Source of the DNA: Shinisaurus crocodilurus
Taxonomy: Eukaryota; Chordata; Lepidosauria; Squamata; Shinisauridae
Direction: 5' to 3'
Length of the DNA stretch: 64,000 nt
Assembly: GCA_021292165.1 (NCBI GenBank)
Contig: CM037885.1
Coordinates: 5,203,042 to 5,267,041 of the forward strand
Shown here: piece after piece, positions 44,972 through 56,925 of the stretch
Layout: the number at the start of each line of letters is the position of its first letter
How positions within the stretch are numbered: the stretch's first letter is position 1
The notes under the pieces: model-generated
Told to the model about the DNA's origin: nothing
The model's database searches: none
What the model saw: only the letters and a program-made list of their open reading frames with translations
Program-made: the position numbers and the translations under genes

Positions 44972-45789
44972 CTTTAAGAGAACAAGGCCTCTTCCAACTC
45001 GAATCTATGAATCTATGAGACTCTTCCAGTGGGCACAGGGACACCCTGCATGGCTTGTGACTGAGTCGCCCAGATCACAGGGTGTGCTACTCCCCCCTTC
45101 TGTTACAGGGCAGTTAGGATAGGATGGGCTAGAAATCAGAGTAAAGAGAAATAAATATTCAAGGCCCTTCAGAATGCCAGTTTCCCACTATTAGCATTTT
45201 GCTTTGCTTTTAAAAAGTTCCTTCGGCCCTATACTTGCGCAGTAACGCTTGCGCCTCTGAAGATACAGAATGCAATCCAGCGTGTCTGCGGACACCTCTT
45301 TCAGCACCCCAGCTCCCTGCCACTGGAACTTTGGATTGCACGATCATGTATTGAATTGTATTCATTTGACTGGCAGCAGTCCTTGCTTCTATGTCTGAGG
45401 AATCCAGGCACCATGCGTTGAACTTCATTGCACTCCATTATCCCTTTGTAGTACTGTATGGTAGAATTGCCCCTTTTTTTTTTTTTAATTTCAGTTGTTC
45501 TAGTACCCAGGTGCAGAGCCCAGGAGGAGAGGCGCCAATAGCAAATATTTTTTTAAAAAAGAAAAGAATAAACCTTGTTTGCGCCCGTGGCTAGTGTGTC
45601 GGCAGATCCACTGAGCTTGAGTTCTAGCGCTGGGAATTTAAAATTAGTGCCAGAACGCATGAGGACAAAGAAGGCTTTTATTCCAAAAAAATTGGGAGCT
45701 TTACTAAAACGAAAATCTGGCAACCAGCTAAAAGGATCTTGGACAGCAAGGCTGGTGAGGAAGATCTATCTCTGCCTCAGGCCTTAGAG

Positions 45790-45924
45790 CAGTGTTCTCC
45801 AACCTTGGGTCCCCAGATGTTTTTGGCCTACAACTCCCAGCATGCCCCAGCCAGTGTAGCTGGCTGGGGCATGCTGGGAGTTGTAGGGCAAAAACATCTG
45901 GGGACCCAAGGTTGGAGAACACTG
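45790..45924. mobile_element. palindromic hAT-like MITE (family 1) in the NOVA2 3' UTR region
   Basis: CCTTAGAG on both sides (45782-45789 and 45925-45932). 135 bp, near-perfect palindrome. Confidence 0.96.
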
Positions 45925-48900
45925 CCTTAGAGAGCCACGGCCTGCAAGGGTCAAGGGCGCTGGGCAGCTCCAAAGGCTGGCAACTCCTTCACATGCAGAG
46001 TCATTTTGGCCAATGGAATCTGCACCATGCGGAGTTCCTTGTTGAGAATACCGGTACTTGGAAGTACTTTCTGTGCTGAGTTGTTCCCTTCCTCCACTGA
46101 AATGCTCTTTTTTATAAAGATTTCCTGGACCTGATTCTCCTCCCCCATCTCCATCTCTCTCTCCCCCCCCCCCCAGCATCCACAAGACCTGACTGCCACA
46201 CCAGAGCTGGGGAGAGGTACGGGTGCCATTGAACTGAATGGGGGCTTTGCAAGGGCCCGCTGTGATCTTGCGCATCTCCCGTTCATTCCAGAAGAGCATG
46301 TTCAGGAGAACGTTCCGGTAAATTGTGCCCCCCCCCTGCGCCCTATTTCCTACCCCTCCCTCCACTTCACTCTCCTCTTTCAAATCTGCAAAAGTATTTT
46401 CCGATCTCTCTTTTAAGAAACCTCTCTCAAGAAGGAGGGAGGGGGCAGCATTGAAGAAACATTCATATCCACTGCACATTTGGAATATCACACCAGAATG
46501 TCTTCTCTGTGGAACAATTAACCTTCAGGAATATGCTTGACATATCCTGTTTAAAAAGACGCACTTTCCCCCATTTTTGAAGTGCCAAATTATTATTTAT
46601 AGATAACATGCAGCTATTAAAAAAAAAATTAAAAGAGGAAAAGGGGTGGGGTGGGGGGACTGGGGGTGTTTTGATATTTAAAAAAAAGTTTTTTTTTTTA
46701 AAAAGTGAAGCATAGAACTTGTTAGTGGATCTGGAATCAGGATCCTTAGTGGCTTTTAAATAAATATATTACTTTTTTCTATAAAAAGGGAGACCTTTGG
46801 GGTCTTTTCTGCAACTGTTGGGAATCTCTGGAGCTTTCTTGATGCTAATGTATGGGTGGTGGAGGCCATGATTCCTAAATACTTTGCACCATAACTCCAG
46901 GGGACGTGATTGTATACTGTCACCTTTCGGGAGGGGGATCCGCTTAGTGAAATATTTGACTTCCTTTTGTTTTGATTTTTTTTTAAAAAAAAATTCTAAT
47001 AAACACTATGCTTTTAAAGAGCAAGGTAGGGTTCCTTGCATCTGTTGAGCCTGAGGTTGCTTCAATAGAAACTTGTGCATATGTGCTGGTTCTGGAGCAA
47101 AGGTACAAAAGAGGAGGAAGAGCAGAGTGAGAGACCTTTTAAAGGATTCATGCCCAGCATTTTCTGAGCACTGGCTGATGCCTTGATATCCTTCCTCCAA
47201 CATGCCAAGTGGGAAAACATGCCTCTCGTTGGCCATCCAGTGGGCACAATCCAGCAAAAGTTAGATGAAATCCGTGGGATTTTAGGTTAGTCCTGCCAAA
47301 GTCCCATTCCATTGTTTTCCAACCGAGTTATATACCCCAGTCCTAAACCTGTCTCCTTGATTTCAACGGGACTTACTTCCAGATTCAGTAAGCTTAGAGT
47401 TGCTGTCGCAACTAACTTTTGTGTGGTTGTACCCAGTGTGTTTCTTGCTATTTCAAATTTCCAGGCCTGGAATGTGACTGTGTTGAGTCTCGATGGGGAA
47501 TTAAAGGTCTCTTCCTCTCTTGTCCCAGATCCCCTTAACTCTGACCCACTTGAGAAAAGATTATTGTGGCTTAGTCTTTGGTCATAACTGTGACCTTGAT
47601 GCCCAGGTGGGAGGTGGAGGAAGCAATATATCATACTTGAGTGCCAGGCATGGTGAACCTTGGAGATTAAATGCACATCTCAGAATTAGTGAGTTTTTCT
47701 GACTGCCTCCTGTCTGTCTCTTCACCGGACTCTACTACCAGAATTTACTGGTATATCCTGTTTCCCTTTCCCGTCCATTCTTAATACGTTTCAAAAGCGG
47801 CATCTATTCCTGGGTGTTTGAATCCCCTGCCCTGTTCACACACAGAGAAGCACCGTTGCTTGAGCAAAGCAGCCATGAAACTTGCTGTGGTGACGGCTGG
47901 GACTTATATGAGCTTTCAATGTGCCAAATATGAGCCAGATTTTTTTGTTTTTTTTAACGAATTAAAAAAAATAATGAAAAAAAACGTTCTGGAAAGGTCA
48001 GCCGGGGAGATGGCTGGGCTGGACTTTACCGCTGTCCTGTCCCCCGTTCCCCAGTCTAAAGAGAAACTCCACTGTCGCTACCGTCCCATTTGGGGTTCAC
48101 CCTCTGAGCTACTCCCGGCAACTGCCTCATGCCAAACCGGGGTGCGTGTGCGGAGAGGGTGCTGGTGGTTGGTGCTTCTGAATTCGAAGGAGTAAAGAGA
48201 CAGCTTTCAAAGGTGAGGCCAGAATGGGCTGTACTGTACCCTGAAAAGGGAGGTAGAGTTTCCTCTCTGTAAGGACACCTATTCAATGTCCTGAAGGGCC
48301 AAATATGCATCTGTATATCTCATAGTTAACATATACATTCGCCCTACAACAGAATCATAGGAGCAGGTAGGTGGGGGGGGCGGGGAGCAGGAGCCGTCTT
48401 GTTATCATTTCCTCTCCACTGACTGTTCTCCTTGCATTTACCATATCACTGTTGTTCTTTCCTTTCCTTTTCTTTTTCTTTTTAATTTCCAGGCAGCTCT
48501 GTTCAAATAAGGGGGTTTGTTGGCATGGCGGGGGTGGAGTGGGGTGGGGGGGAGGGAGGGAGGGGACGAACGAACGAAAAGGAGCGGGGAAAGGCCCACA
48601 ATAAGGTTGCATGGGAATGCTCCAGGTGAACCGCCTCTCTCCCACCTGTGTGTGCATCCCAGTTTTGAGTGCCAAGCCCTCATTCTCTCCTGCCGCCACA
48701 CCACCCCCCTTCCTCAAAAGCTGTTTTAATTTGTGTCAGGACACACTCATTATCCGGAGCATCCTTTCCATCCAGCATTTTGACAAGTTCGCACACCACA
48801 AAGTTCTATATATAAATATATATATAAGTATATATATATTATTAAAAAAAAAAAACTTATCTAAAGCAGCGTGGAACTATTTATACAGTGGTTGGCTACC

Positions 48901-49652
48901 TCCGGACTGCTTTTTCAAATCCACCTTCATCCTTCTCAGCATCAAGAACATTTCTAGCGTGTTGTTTTTTCCGGGGGACACAGCCTCTCACCTTTCAAAA
49001 GTTTGTGTTTTTTTTTTTCTAAAAAAAAATAAAATAAAAAATCAACTTTTGCTTCATCCGAATTTGGGGATTCCATCTCGAATTCTCTTGCTGCCGGGGA
49101 CTATCATCTTGTTTCAACCCGTCTTCTGAACTTTTGAGCTTCACCCTTCCATCATTTTGAACTTTTTAACCTCCCTCCTTCTGTGTTCATCAAACCTGTG
49201 TTTTTTGGATTTTTTCCTCATCTTCCATATTACAAAAAATAAAAATAATTAAAATTATTTATATAAATATATAAATATTAGGAAAAGAAAAGTGCAACAG
49301 ACTGTCAAATTCTTACAATTTAGACTACTGAATGGGATGATTTGATGTCACCTTTTTCCCTTTTAACTGTGAACAAAAAACGTTTCTCCCCCATCGCTTC
49401 ATTGTAAATACTCTGTTTCTGTTTAAACATGTTTGCCGGGGGTGGGGGAGGGAAGAGAGGGGGAGAGGGAGAGACCATCAATTTTGTGTTCTCAAACATC
49501 AGAGACATGTCAATGCATAAAAGTGCCGGAGGTTTGAGGGAGGAAAATACATCCACAATTTGAATGTCCATGGAAGGTTTGGGAGGAGTGTGTGTGGGGA
49601 AATTCCTGTATTCTTAGAGCAAGTTGATGCAATCAGAAGGTGGTATAATTTA

Positions 49653-50143
49653 CAGTAATCCCTTGGATTGCAAGCATAATTTGTTCTGGAACCGTGCTTG
49701 TAATCCAAAACACTCTTATATCAAAGCGAGTCTCTGGCGGGCGTGAGCGGGGCCGATTTCGGCCCGCTACGCCCACTCGAGGTGAGCGGTTACATCCCTA
49801 CTTGTATTGCAAGACGTCACTTGTTTATCAAGTCAAAATTTATTTTAAAAAATTGCTTGTCTTGCAAAATGCTCTCAGACCAAGTTACCTGCAATCCAAG
49901 GTACAATCATCCCTTGGATTGAGAGCATAATTCGTTCCGGAAACGAATTATATCAAAACGAAATCCCCCCCAAAAAAATTTGTACAGAGATTTTTAATTT
50001 AAGCCGTACTACAGTACTTGTATTGCAAGACGTCGCTTGTATATCAAGTCAAAAAATTTTAAATAAATATTTAAAAATTTGCTTGTCTTGCAAAATGCTC
50101 TCAAACCAAGTTACTTGCAATCCAAGGTATTCCTGCATTACTG
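49653..50143. mobile_element. Tigger-like MITE pair, TA-flanked
   Basis: Starts CAGTAATCCCTTGGATTGCA after TA and ends TCCTGCATTACTG before TA. An internal end-to-start junction at about 49900 (GCAATCCAAGGTACAATCAT, then CCCTTGGATTG) shows two copies fused or nested. Confidence 0.8.
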
Positions 50144-50536
50144 TACTTGGACTGTACCAAAACATGTTAGTTTTGTTTACTGTGTAAGGATTCCCCCCCC
50201 CCCTATTGGGAGAACATTCACACATGAGAAGGTGTCTCAATGTTTCTAAGGTACGTAATTGAATTGAGCTCACCAGAATTTGGTTCAGGGGTGTGAAGTG
50301 AACTAGATACTAGTATGCAGAGACCTCTTGCCACTCCAAGGTCGTGGTAAAGGAGAAAATGGGCCATTGACTTTGTGGGAGCTGCTATTTTAACTTCTTC
50401 CCTGTGGTCCAAAGGGAAATTTAGCTCTCAAGCAAAGTGAGCAGATGAAAGCCTGCATTACTAGGCAGCTGCTGCTTAGGAGAGCTTTGGAATTTGAAGA
50501 GTTGGGAGACCTGGGCAGCTTCTAATCCCACTAATG

Positions 50537-50671
50537 CAGTGTTTCTCAACCTTGGGTCCCCAGATGTTTTTGGCCTACAACTCCCAGCATGCCCCAGCCA
50601 GCTATGCTGGCTGGGGCATGCTGGGAGTTGTAGGCCAAAAACATCTGGGGACCCAAGGTTGAGAAACACTG
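50537..50671. mobile_element. palindromic hAT-like MITE (family 1), perfect TSD
   Basis: Ends CAGTGTTTCTCAACC / GGTTGAGAAACACTG; CACTAATG on both sides (50529-50536 and 50672-50679). Confidence 0.97.
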
Positions 50672-51014
50672 CACTAATGACACCATGTTTTGGCTGCCGG
50701 GTTCTTCGTGAATGGGAAAAGAATAACTTTTAATGACAGAATAAAACTTTTAATTGTGCTGCATCCCACATTCTGATTGAGATACCACCACCACCCCTGT
50801 TATTCGCATCTCCCTTAAGTGCAACATCCTGTAAGGGAGCAGCTTTCCATTTCAAACTGTTATCACCACCCCTGGGTTCTGTCTCGGGATGGCCATGTGC
50901 AGTGGAGCCTTGGAAGAGCCCATGTGTGTGTGTGGTCTGTGCCAAGATGGCTTTTGAATTTCCATCTTATCTTTCCTCAAGTTTCTTGGCAAACTTGGGT
51001 TGCCTGAAGCTTCG

Positions 51015-51190
51015 GAGCCGTAGTGCACATGCTTTGCACATGGAAGGTTCTGGGTTCAGTCCCCAGAACCTCAGGTCAAAGGCTGGTAGAGATTGCAGAT
51101 TGAGGCCCAAGGCAGTGACTGTTACCCAGAATAGAAATTACCGGGCTAGACATCCCTATTAAGTCCGACGGCATAAGGCGGCAGGCTTCT
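51015..51190 (+). mobile_element. diverged tRNA-headed SINE
   Basis: GGAGCCGTAGTGCACATGCT, GAAGGTTCTGGGTTCAGTCC (B-box-like) and GGCATAAGGCGGCAGGCTTC recall the SINE at 13470-13678. Confidence 0.55.
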
Positions 51191-52369
51191 GATGTTAATT
51201 TATGCAAACCTCCGATACCTTTTATGCGACTGTCTCCAATCATTCTGGATTTTTGTTCACCATCCAACCTCTCCTTTTAACAGCAATCTTATTTATTCTC
51301 GTGGGGTGGTGCCAAAGGGGAAGGTGAAACCAAGAGGGGTATGGTTGAAAATGTTTTTATTGTTTAAAAAAAAAAAAAAAAAAAAGGAGGGGAAAAAAGG
51401 AAAAAAAGAGCAACCAAGTAACCAACTCCATCGTCATGGCTACGTAGCAACAAAAAAAAAAACAACAAAAAGCAAAAAACAAAAAAAATCTGAATGTCTT
51501 GGTAGGTTTGTGTGTTTTAGTGTAAAGTTGTGTATTGATTTTGTGCTCAGTGGAGTCAGCATTTTTTTTAGTGCTAATACTATTAACTCATTTCTGTCAT
51601 GATAAATGTCCATTCACTACATCACTTCCGTCTTCCGTTGTCGTTTTTTCTTTACATTTCACGACAATCTCTTAACCCATTTTTACTAATGGAGCCGGGG
51701 CGTGTCACAGCAAGGAAGTGACATCTGGGCCTCATCATTTCCCCTCCACCCCCTTCCTTGTCCCATTAACCGGGCACAGGGTGACTTTAGAGAGCGAACC
51801 ACAAATCTCTCAGGGGTTACCTCCTGCTTTGACTGAGGGCGGGTCAGTCATTCCCAACCTCTGCGGCTCTGAGAGAAGTGCCGGCATGTTGTGAGAATAT
51901 GAGATAAATGATTGAAGGCGGAACCCAGGAGCCAAAAGTGCTCGGCCACAGGGGACGCTGCTCCGCGGTTTCTCTGCACGAGGCACTACTCTGTGGCCTT
52001 CCCTCTAGCCTCTGCTTGGCGTGAGTCCTTCTACAATATCTCTGCATCAGATGTGATCGAATGAGCCAGTTGCTCTCACTGGGAAACAGATGGCAGAATG
52101 ACCCCACCCTTCAAGGCTGTGGCCTGTTGCATCTTGGCACGGGGCACTGCTAGCGGGGCATGCCTCCACTGGGATGCAGGCCATTTTGCTGTGTCCCTGC
52201 ATTGAATTGTTCAGCCACTCCTAATGCACAGACACAGTGGAGATACCAGTGTGGAGGCCGCCTGAGACATATCAGCAGCTCATGCAGAGATGCGATGGGT
52301 GACCTCCTGCAAGGCTGGGGAGCCATTACACTGTACACCAAGGGGGTGGGGGAAGGGGTGGCCCTACAG

Positions 52370-52485
52370 ACGGTGTTGGATTCCAGCTCCCATCAGCTGC
52401 TGCCAGCATGGTCAGTGGTTCAGGGATGATGGGAAATGCAGTCCAACAAGATCTGGAAGGCCACAAGGTTCCCCACTCCTGAACA
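52370..52485. mobile_element. degraded palindromic MITE, CAGCCTTCCCCAACC family
   Basis: GTGTTGGATTCCAGCTCCCA and its inverse GATGGGAAATGCAGTCCAAC, ending GGAAGGCCACAAGGTTCCCC. Confidence 0.6.
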
Positions 52486-52499
52486 GAATAAAAAGTAGA

Positions 52500-52665
52500 T
52501 TTCATAGATCATAGAGTTGGAAGGAGCCTACAAGGCTATCGAGTCCAACCCCCTGCTCAATGCAGGAAACTAGAGGAGGGGTCTCCCATCCAAGTAATAA
52601 CCAGGCCTGACCCTGCTTAGCTTTCCACGCTCAGACAAGCTGAGCCAGCGTGAGCCACAGGCAGT
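52500..52665 (-). mobile_element. 5S-headed SINE with CR1-like tail
   Basis: Reverse copy: ATAGAGTTGGAAGGAGCCTA, CGAGTCCAACCCCCTGCTCA, TAACCAGGCCTGACCCTGCT, TAGCTTTCC. Confidence 0.8.
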
Positions 52666-54022
52666 AAACCCTTGAAGAGAGTGAAATGTACCTCCCATTT
52701 TAATTTAGGAAGAAATAAGTCTGGCAAACACTTGTTTAAAAGTTTCAATCTGGAGGAAGAGGAAGAAGGTGGGGTTTAGTTGGGGGAGGCCCAACCCTTT
52801 GTGCAGTGCGGTTTTCCCTTCATCCCCTACATTTCTTCTGGCCTTGGAGTTTGAAGAGAAGGGAGAGACGGAACATCTCAGAACTAGAGCTAAGTCACTC
52901 GAAACATTTAGAGTGGCTTTATGCTCAATCTACAAATTGGGTTGTCTGGATTATAGGAGATTTCTAGCTGAAATTTAAATTATTACTGGGTGGGTTTTTT
53001 TGTACAGAGGTGCTTTCCCATATTCTTGACGTTGTAAAGCCTGTGTTCTGTCACTAGGGGTCAGTATGGTGCTCTGTGCATCAGCTTTAGCTTCCAGCAG
53101 CACTATAAGCAGACCCTCGTGACTGAGGATGACTGTGTGAGTGAGTCCAAATAGGACAAAGCTTGAATAGTGTAAGGAAAACCTCAAACAGCCACTGATC
53201 TGTGTTAAGGTAGGAAAAACCTTTCTAGTTACATCAGAAGAGACTAGATATATTTGGAACAATTAAGCAATCACAGGGGCAACAGGAATACAACCACCAT
53301 GTGAACAGAGTTTTGGAGAAATCGGCTACTCAAAACTGTTGGGCGTCATTCCCCCTCCTCCAAGCAGCTTTAAAAAAAGAAAATTAAATACAGACCATCA
53401 ATGACCAATGGAAGTGGGCATAACGTTGCCCTTGATAGCCACATTACTCTCACACAAATCCAAAGGACAACCGTTTGATCTGGAACATCCCGTGCTTTCG
53501 CATGCACCCCACCCACCCCTGCCAAAATGTTGGATGCAAGCTTCCTTACCCTGAATATTCATAAGGGAAAATGGAAGAGGCCGGAATGGGTGTACAAACA
53601 CACCAACTACTAGACAGTCCTTTGAAGAGGGGTGGTCTTTACCCAGCTATATCTGCAAGTGTGTTTCTTCCCCTCGGGCCTCGCCCTACCCAGATGGCAG
53701 GCGTGAGTGAAAACAGATGCGTAACTTAGAAGAAATGGACCCAAGCTGGTCAATTTACAACCCCCACCTCCATCCCAGGACCCCGTAGGAAGAGTAGACC
53801 ACCCTAATTGGCCCCAGAAGGGCAATAGGATGTGCAGAATAAAACACAAGAGCCTACGGCCCACCCAACCTAGTGCCTGCCAGATGTGTTGGATTCCAGC
53901 TAACGCCCATCCTTCCTGGTCTTCATGGCCAGGTTGGGGGACAGCTGCTCTAGCGTGGCCATGAAACAGAGCCCAGGATGGGGGGTTACATGGTTCTCGG
54001 TGTTTTCCATTAAGTTCTATGG

Positions 54023-54157
54023 CAGTGTTCTCCAACCTTGGGTCCCCAGATGTTTTTGGCCTACAACTCCCAGCATGCCCCAGCCAGCTACGCTGGCTGG
54101 GGCATGCCGGGAGTTGTAGGCCAAAAACTTCTGGGGACCCAAGGTTGGAGAACACTG
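54023..54157. mobile_element. palindromic hAT-like MITE (family 1), perfect TSD
   Basis: TTCTATGG on both sides (54015-54022 and 54158-54165). 135 bp. Confidence 0.97.
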
Positions 54158-55149
54158 TTCTATGGCCTAACCACCACTGGCAGGAACTGGAGTGAAGGGG
54201 AGCAACGGCCTTCCTGCAGGCAGGGATGACGAGAGAGGAGAAGCCGGGTTGGGGAAAGGTCTGGAGGAGGAGGAGCTCTCCTGCCTTGCTCACTGAACTG
54301 AACCCAACAGTTCTTTAGGTAGCCAGTGGTTGATGATAGCATTATTTAGGGCTTCAATGTTTTTAGTCAATCGATCGATCGATTAGATTAATCTGTTTTA
54401 ATTGATTGAAAAATGTGCCTCTGGTTGACCATGCTAAGAGAGGTAATTAGGAAAAGCGCAAGTGGCCAATTGGCCTCTTAGAAAAGGCACACACACCGCA
54501 ACCCCAACCCTACCCGCTTCTCTCTCACATCGGAGAGGGGGTGCCCCTTGCAAGGTGGCGGGGCAGGCATTGTTGTTGGGAAAACAAGGAAATGCTGTTT
54601 TCTTCGGAAAGATTGCTTCTTTAGGATACTTGTTTTAAGATATTTTTGCCCTGCCCCCCCAAATTTTTATCCTGCTTATTGATTGGGTCAGCAAAGTGGC
54701 TTATTAATAAAAATAAAACATAAAAAAAACATAAAAGAAAGCAATAAAGAGCTAATTGTTCTATTTGAATGCAAAATGTTTGCTGCCAGTCAAGTACAGT
54801 AATTTGATTAAAGCTCCTACAATTGGTGGCCTGAGGCTGTAATGCTGATCGCACAGAAGGAAGCGAGTCCCAGTTGGACCCCTTGGTGCTGATGGGAACT
54901 TTACTTTCCTCCTGATGCAAAGAGCAGCTGTGGGAGTTCCTGATCAGGATTGGGGCCATGGTGGGGGTAGAGGATTAAAAAAAATCCAGTCCTTGCTGTG
55001 GTCCCTCTCTGGCTATTTACTGGGGCGGGGGGGATCATGCAATTCGTAATGGGGTGAATTATGTCATGTTTACTAGTTTGCCCTCAGTAAGCAGATGGGG
55101 GGGGGCACAGTCTTGAATTCCTTAAACAGATGCCTGCTCTAACAGTAGC

Positions 55150-55325
55150 CAGTAAAAAATTATACACAGGGTGTTTCTTAGGAATTCCAAGCACTACACA
55201 GGCATTTTCTTGGAAATCCTTATAACCACCCTATAAGTAGGACAGTGTTATTATCCCCATACTGCAGATGTGGCAAGAGGAGGCTCAGAGTGGCTTGCTG
55301 ACATTCACCCAGGGGGCATATTTGC
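55150..55325 (-). mobile_element. MIR-like CORE-SINE
   Basis: TTATTATCCCCATACTGCAG, ATGTGGCAAGAGGAGGCTCA, GAGTGGCTTGCTGACATTCA is the reverse of the MIR core. Confidence 0.7.
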
Positions 55326-55544
55326 ACATCATGCTAAGCCACCCTGCGAATAAGCCACAGGGGGTTGGTTGTTCATCGAACAACCCACAGTACACCCAAC
55401 AGATTATATGGCTTACTATAAGGCTTACCGTTGTTCTCCCACTCCTTCCCCCTCCAGCCAGCTCTGGCATGCATCCTACTGTCCTTCATGGCAGAACTGG
55501 TCTCGTCTCCCCCTCCCTGCTCTGATAGCTACCCCCTTTTGTTC

Positions 55545-56925
55545 GGCGCCAGTTTTGTTTTTTGGCATCTCAAAAACAAATCACAATGGGGGTTGGCTTT
55601 TAAAAAAAAAAAAAATTTCACACCCTGAGAATTGCGCAACTGCGTTCATAAGTTTTTTAAATTACGGTATTATTTTTGTTGGTCTTTTGCAAGTTTGCAA
55701 GTGTGCTCTTACCGCTGTCCAATATGTATGTAGCCTTGCCCGGTCAATTTCCTGGTCTGTTTCAGCTGTCAAAGGGAGCAGGGAAGTGAAGTAGGTAACA
55801 GATTGCCAAGGCAAGACTGCTTGTAGGCTAATTTGTGCACGGTTGCCAGGGTCCAATTGCCAAGTTTTCAATTGTAAGACACCAAAAAGGGGGGGTGGGG
55901 GGAACGGCAAAAGAAGGTGCACCAAAATGGGGAAATATTTCCCCCTTAGCAATGTAATCCTTTTGATTTTTAAGTGTTGAACTGACAGTTCTCAGTACCC
56001 TCCACCTTTTCAACACTTCCCCAAGTTTCCGGCTACTCCAGAAAGGGGAGATATATTAACTCCCCCCCAACTTTTGGCAGCTCCTTTTTGGAGTACTTAT
56101 GGCTGTGGTTACTGTGGGTCCCTGACAGTTCTAAAAAGAACTATGCAGAAATGTACGCAGATTTAAAGGCTGAGAAGTAAACGGAGGCGAGAGTTGTGCT
56201 AATCTAAGGGCTAGGAAGCAAATAGAGGGGAAATTTGGGCACCTGCATTAACGGCTCCATTTCTGCAGGTGTGCACCTTTCCCCTCCAGTTAATTCTCAG
56301 CCATTAAATTTGCATATATTTCCCAGACCAAAAAAAAGAAGCAGCAGCAAATATTCCTGACAGCTTAAAAGAAAAGGGAAAAAAAAAAAACCTTTACGGG
56401 GTGGCAGAAGAACGGGACAGAGCAAATGGGGTACCAACACCAGCAGTACTTACACACACACACACCCATGGGGCCTCATCCTCCACTCTGTCCCATGCAG
56501 CTGCCTTCTCAGGGTTTAAAAAAAAAAACTGTCACAGAACCGCAGTAACTGCCTGCAGCAGTCAGGAGCTCCGAAATGGAGTCGTACATGAAAAGGGGGA
56601 GGGAGTTAATATCTCCCCTTTCTGGCATAGCTGGAGACTTGGGGAAGTGTCGAAAAGGCGGAGGGCACTGAGAAGGGTCAGTTCAACACTTAAAAAACTG
56701 AGAGAATTACATCGCCAAGGGGGAGATATTACTTACTCCCTCAGCTTCCCCCCCGCTTGCCATTTGATAGATGAAATAGACAAGGGAATTGACCAGGCAA
56801 GATCACACATATGGGACAGCTGTAAGAGCGCATTTGCACACTTGCGGAAGACTGACAATTTTAAAAAATAATAATAACGGCCCCAATTACGTATTTTTGA
56901 GGCACCGACAAACAAAACAAAATAT
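55545..56925. repeat. large fold-back inverted repeat
   Basis: The outer left text GTTTTGTTTTTTGGCATCTC, AAAAACAAATC inversely matches 56890-56925. Next, AAGTTTGCAAGTGTGCTCTT (about 55690) inversely matches GAGCGCATTTGCACACTTGC (about 56830). The block TCAACACTTCCCCAAG (about 56009) matches CTTGGGGAAGTGTCGA (about 56640). Near the centre, TTTAAAGGCTGAGAAGTAAA (56162) matches TTAATTCTCAGCCATTAAAT (56290). The arms are diverged, with indels including an AC run at about 56453. Confidence 0.75.

Larger units (their letters stand above)
40547..49620 (+). other. NOVA2: probable NOVA2 3' UTR, end uncertain
   Basis: The sequence after the stop is mostly free of SINE and LINE copies, AT-rich, with homopolymer T and A runs and no plausible coding exon, as expected for a long neuronal 3' UTR. 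Candidate poly(A) signals AATAAA are at 41332-41337, 45567-45572 (GT-rich sequence follows), 46998-47003 and 49238-49243. A Pumilio-type UGUAAAUA lies at 49403-49410. Two palindromic MITEs (44836-44971 and 45790-45924) are inserted in it, and a short interspersed-repeat motif occurs near 47360. The unique-looking stretch 51250-51640 could be a further distal part. The extent is inferred, not shown. Confidence 0.6.

Noticed and set aside
45784..46491. Minus-strand open frame of 235 codons
   Set aside because: Its C-terminal part is a MITE arm and it lies in the probable NOVA2 3' UTR; no domain, no splice context.
53610..54293. Long minus-strand open frame (227 codons)
   Set aside because: It runs straight through a family 1 MITE and a degraded MITE; codon content is arbitrary and no domain is visible.
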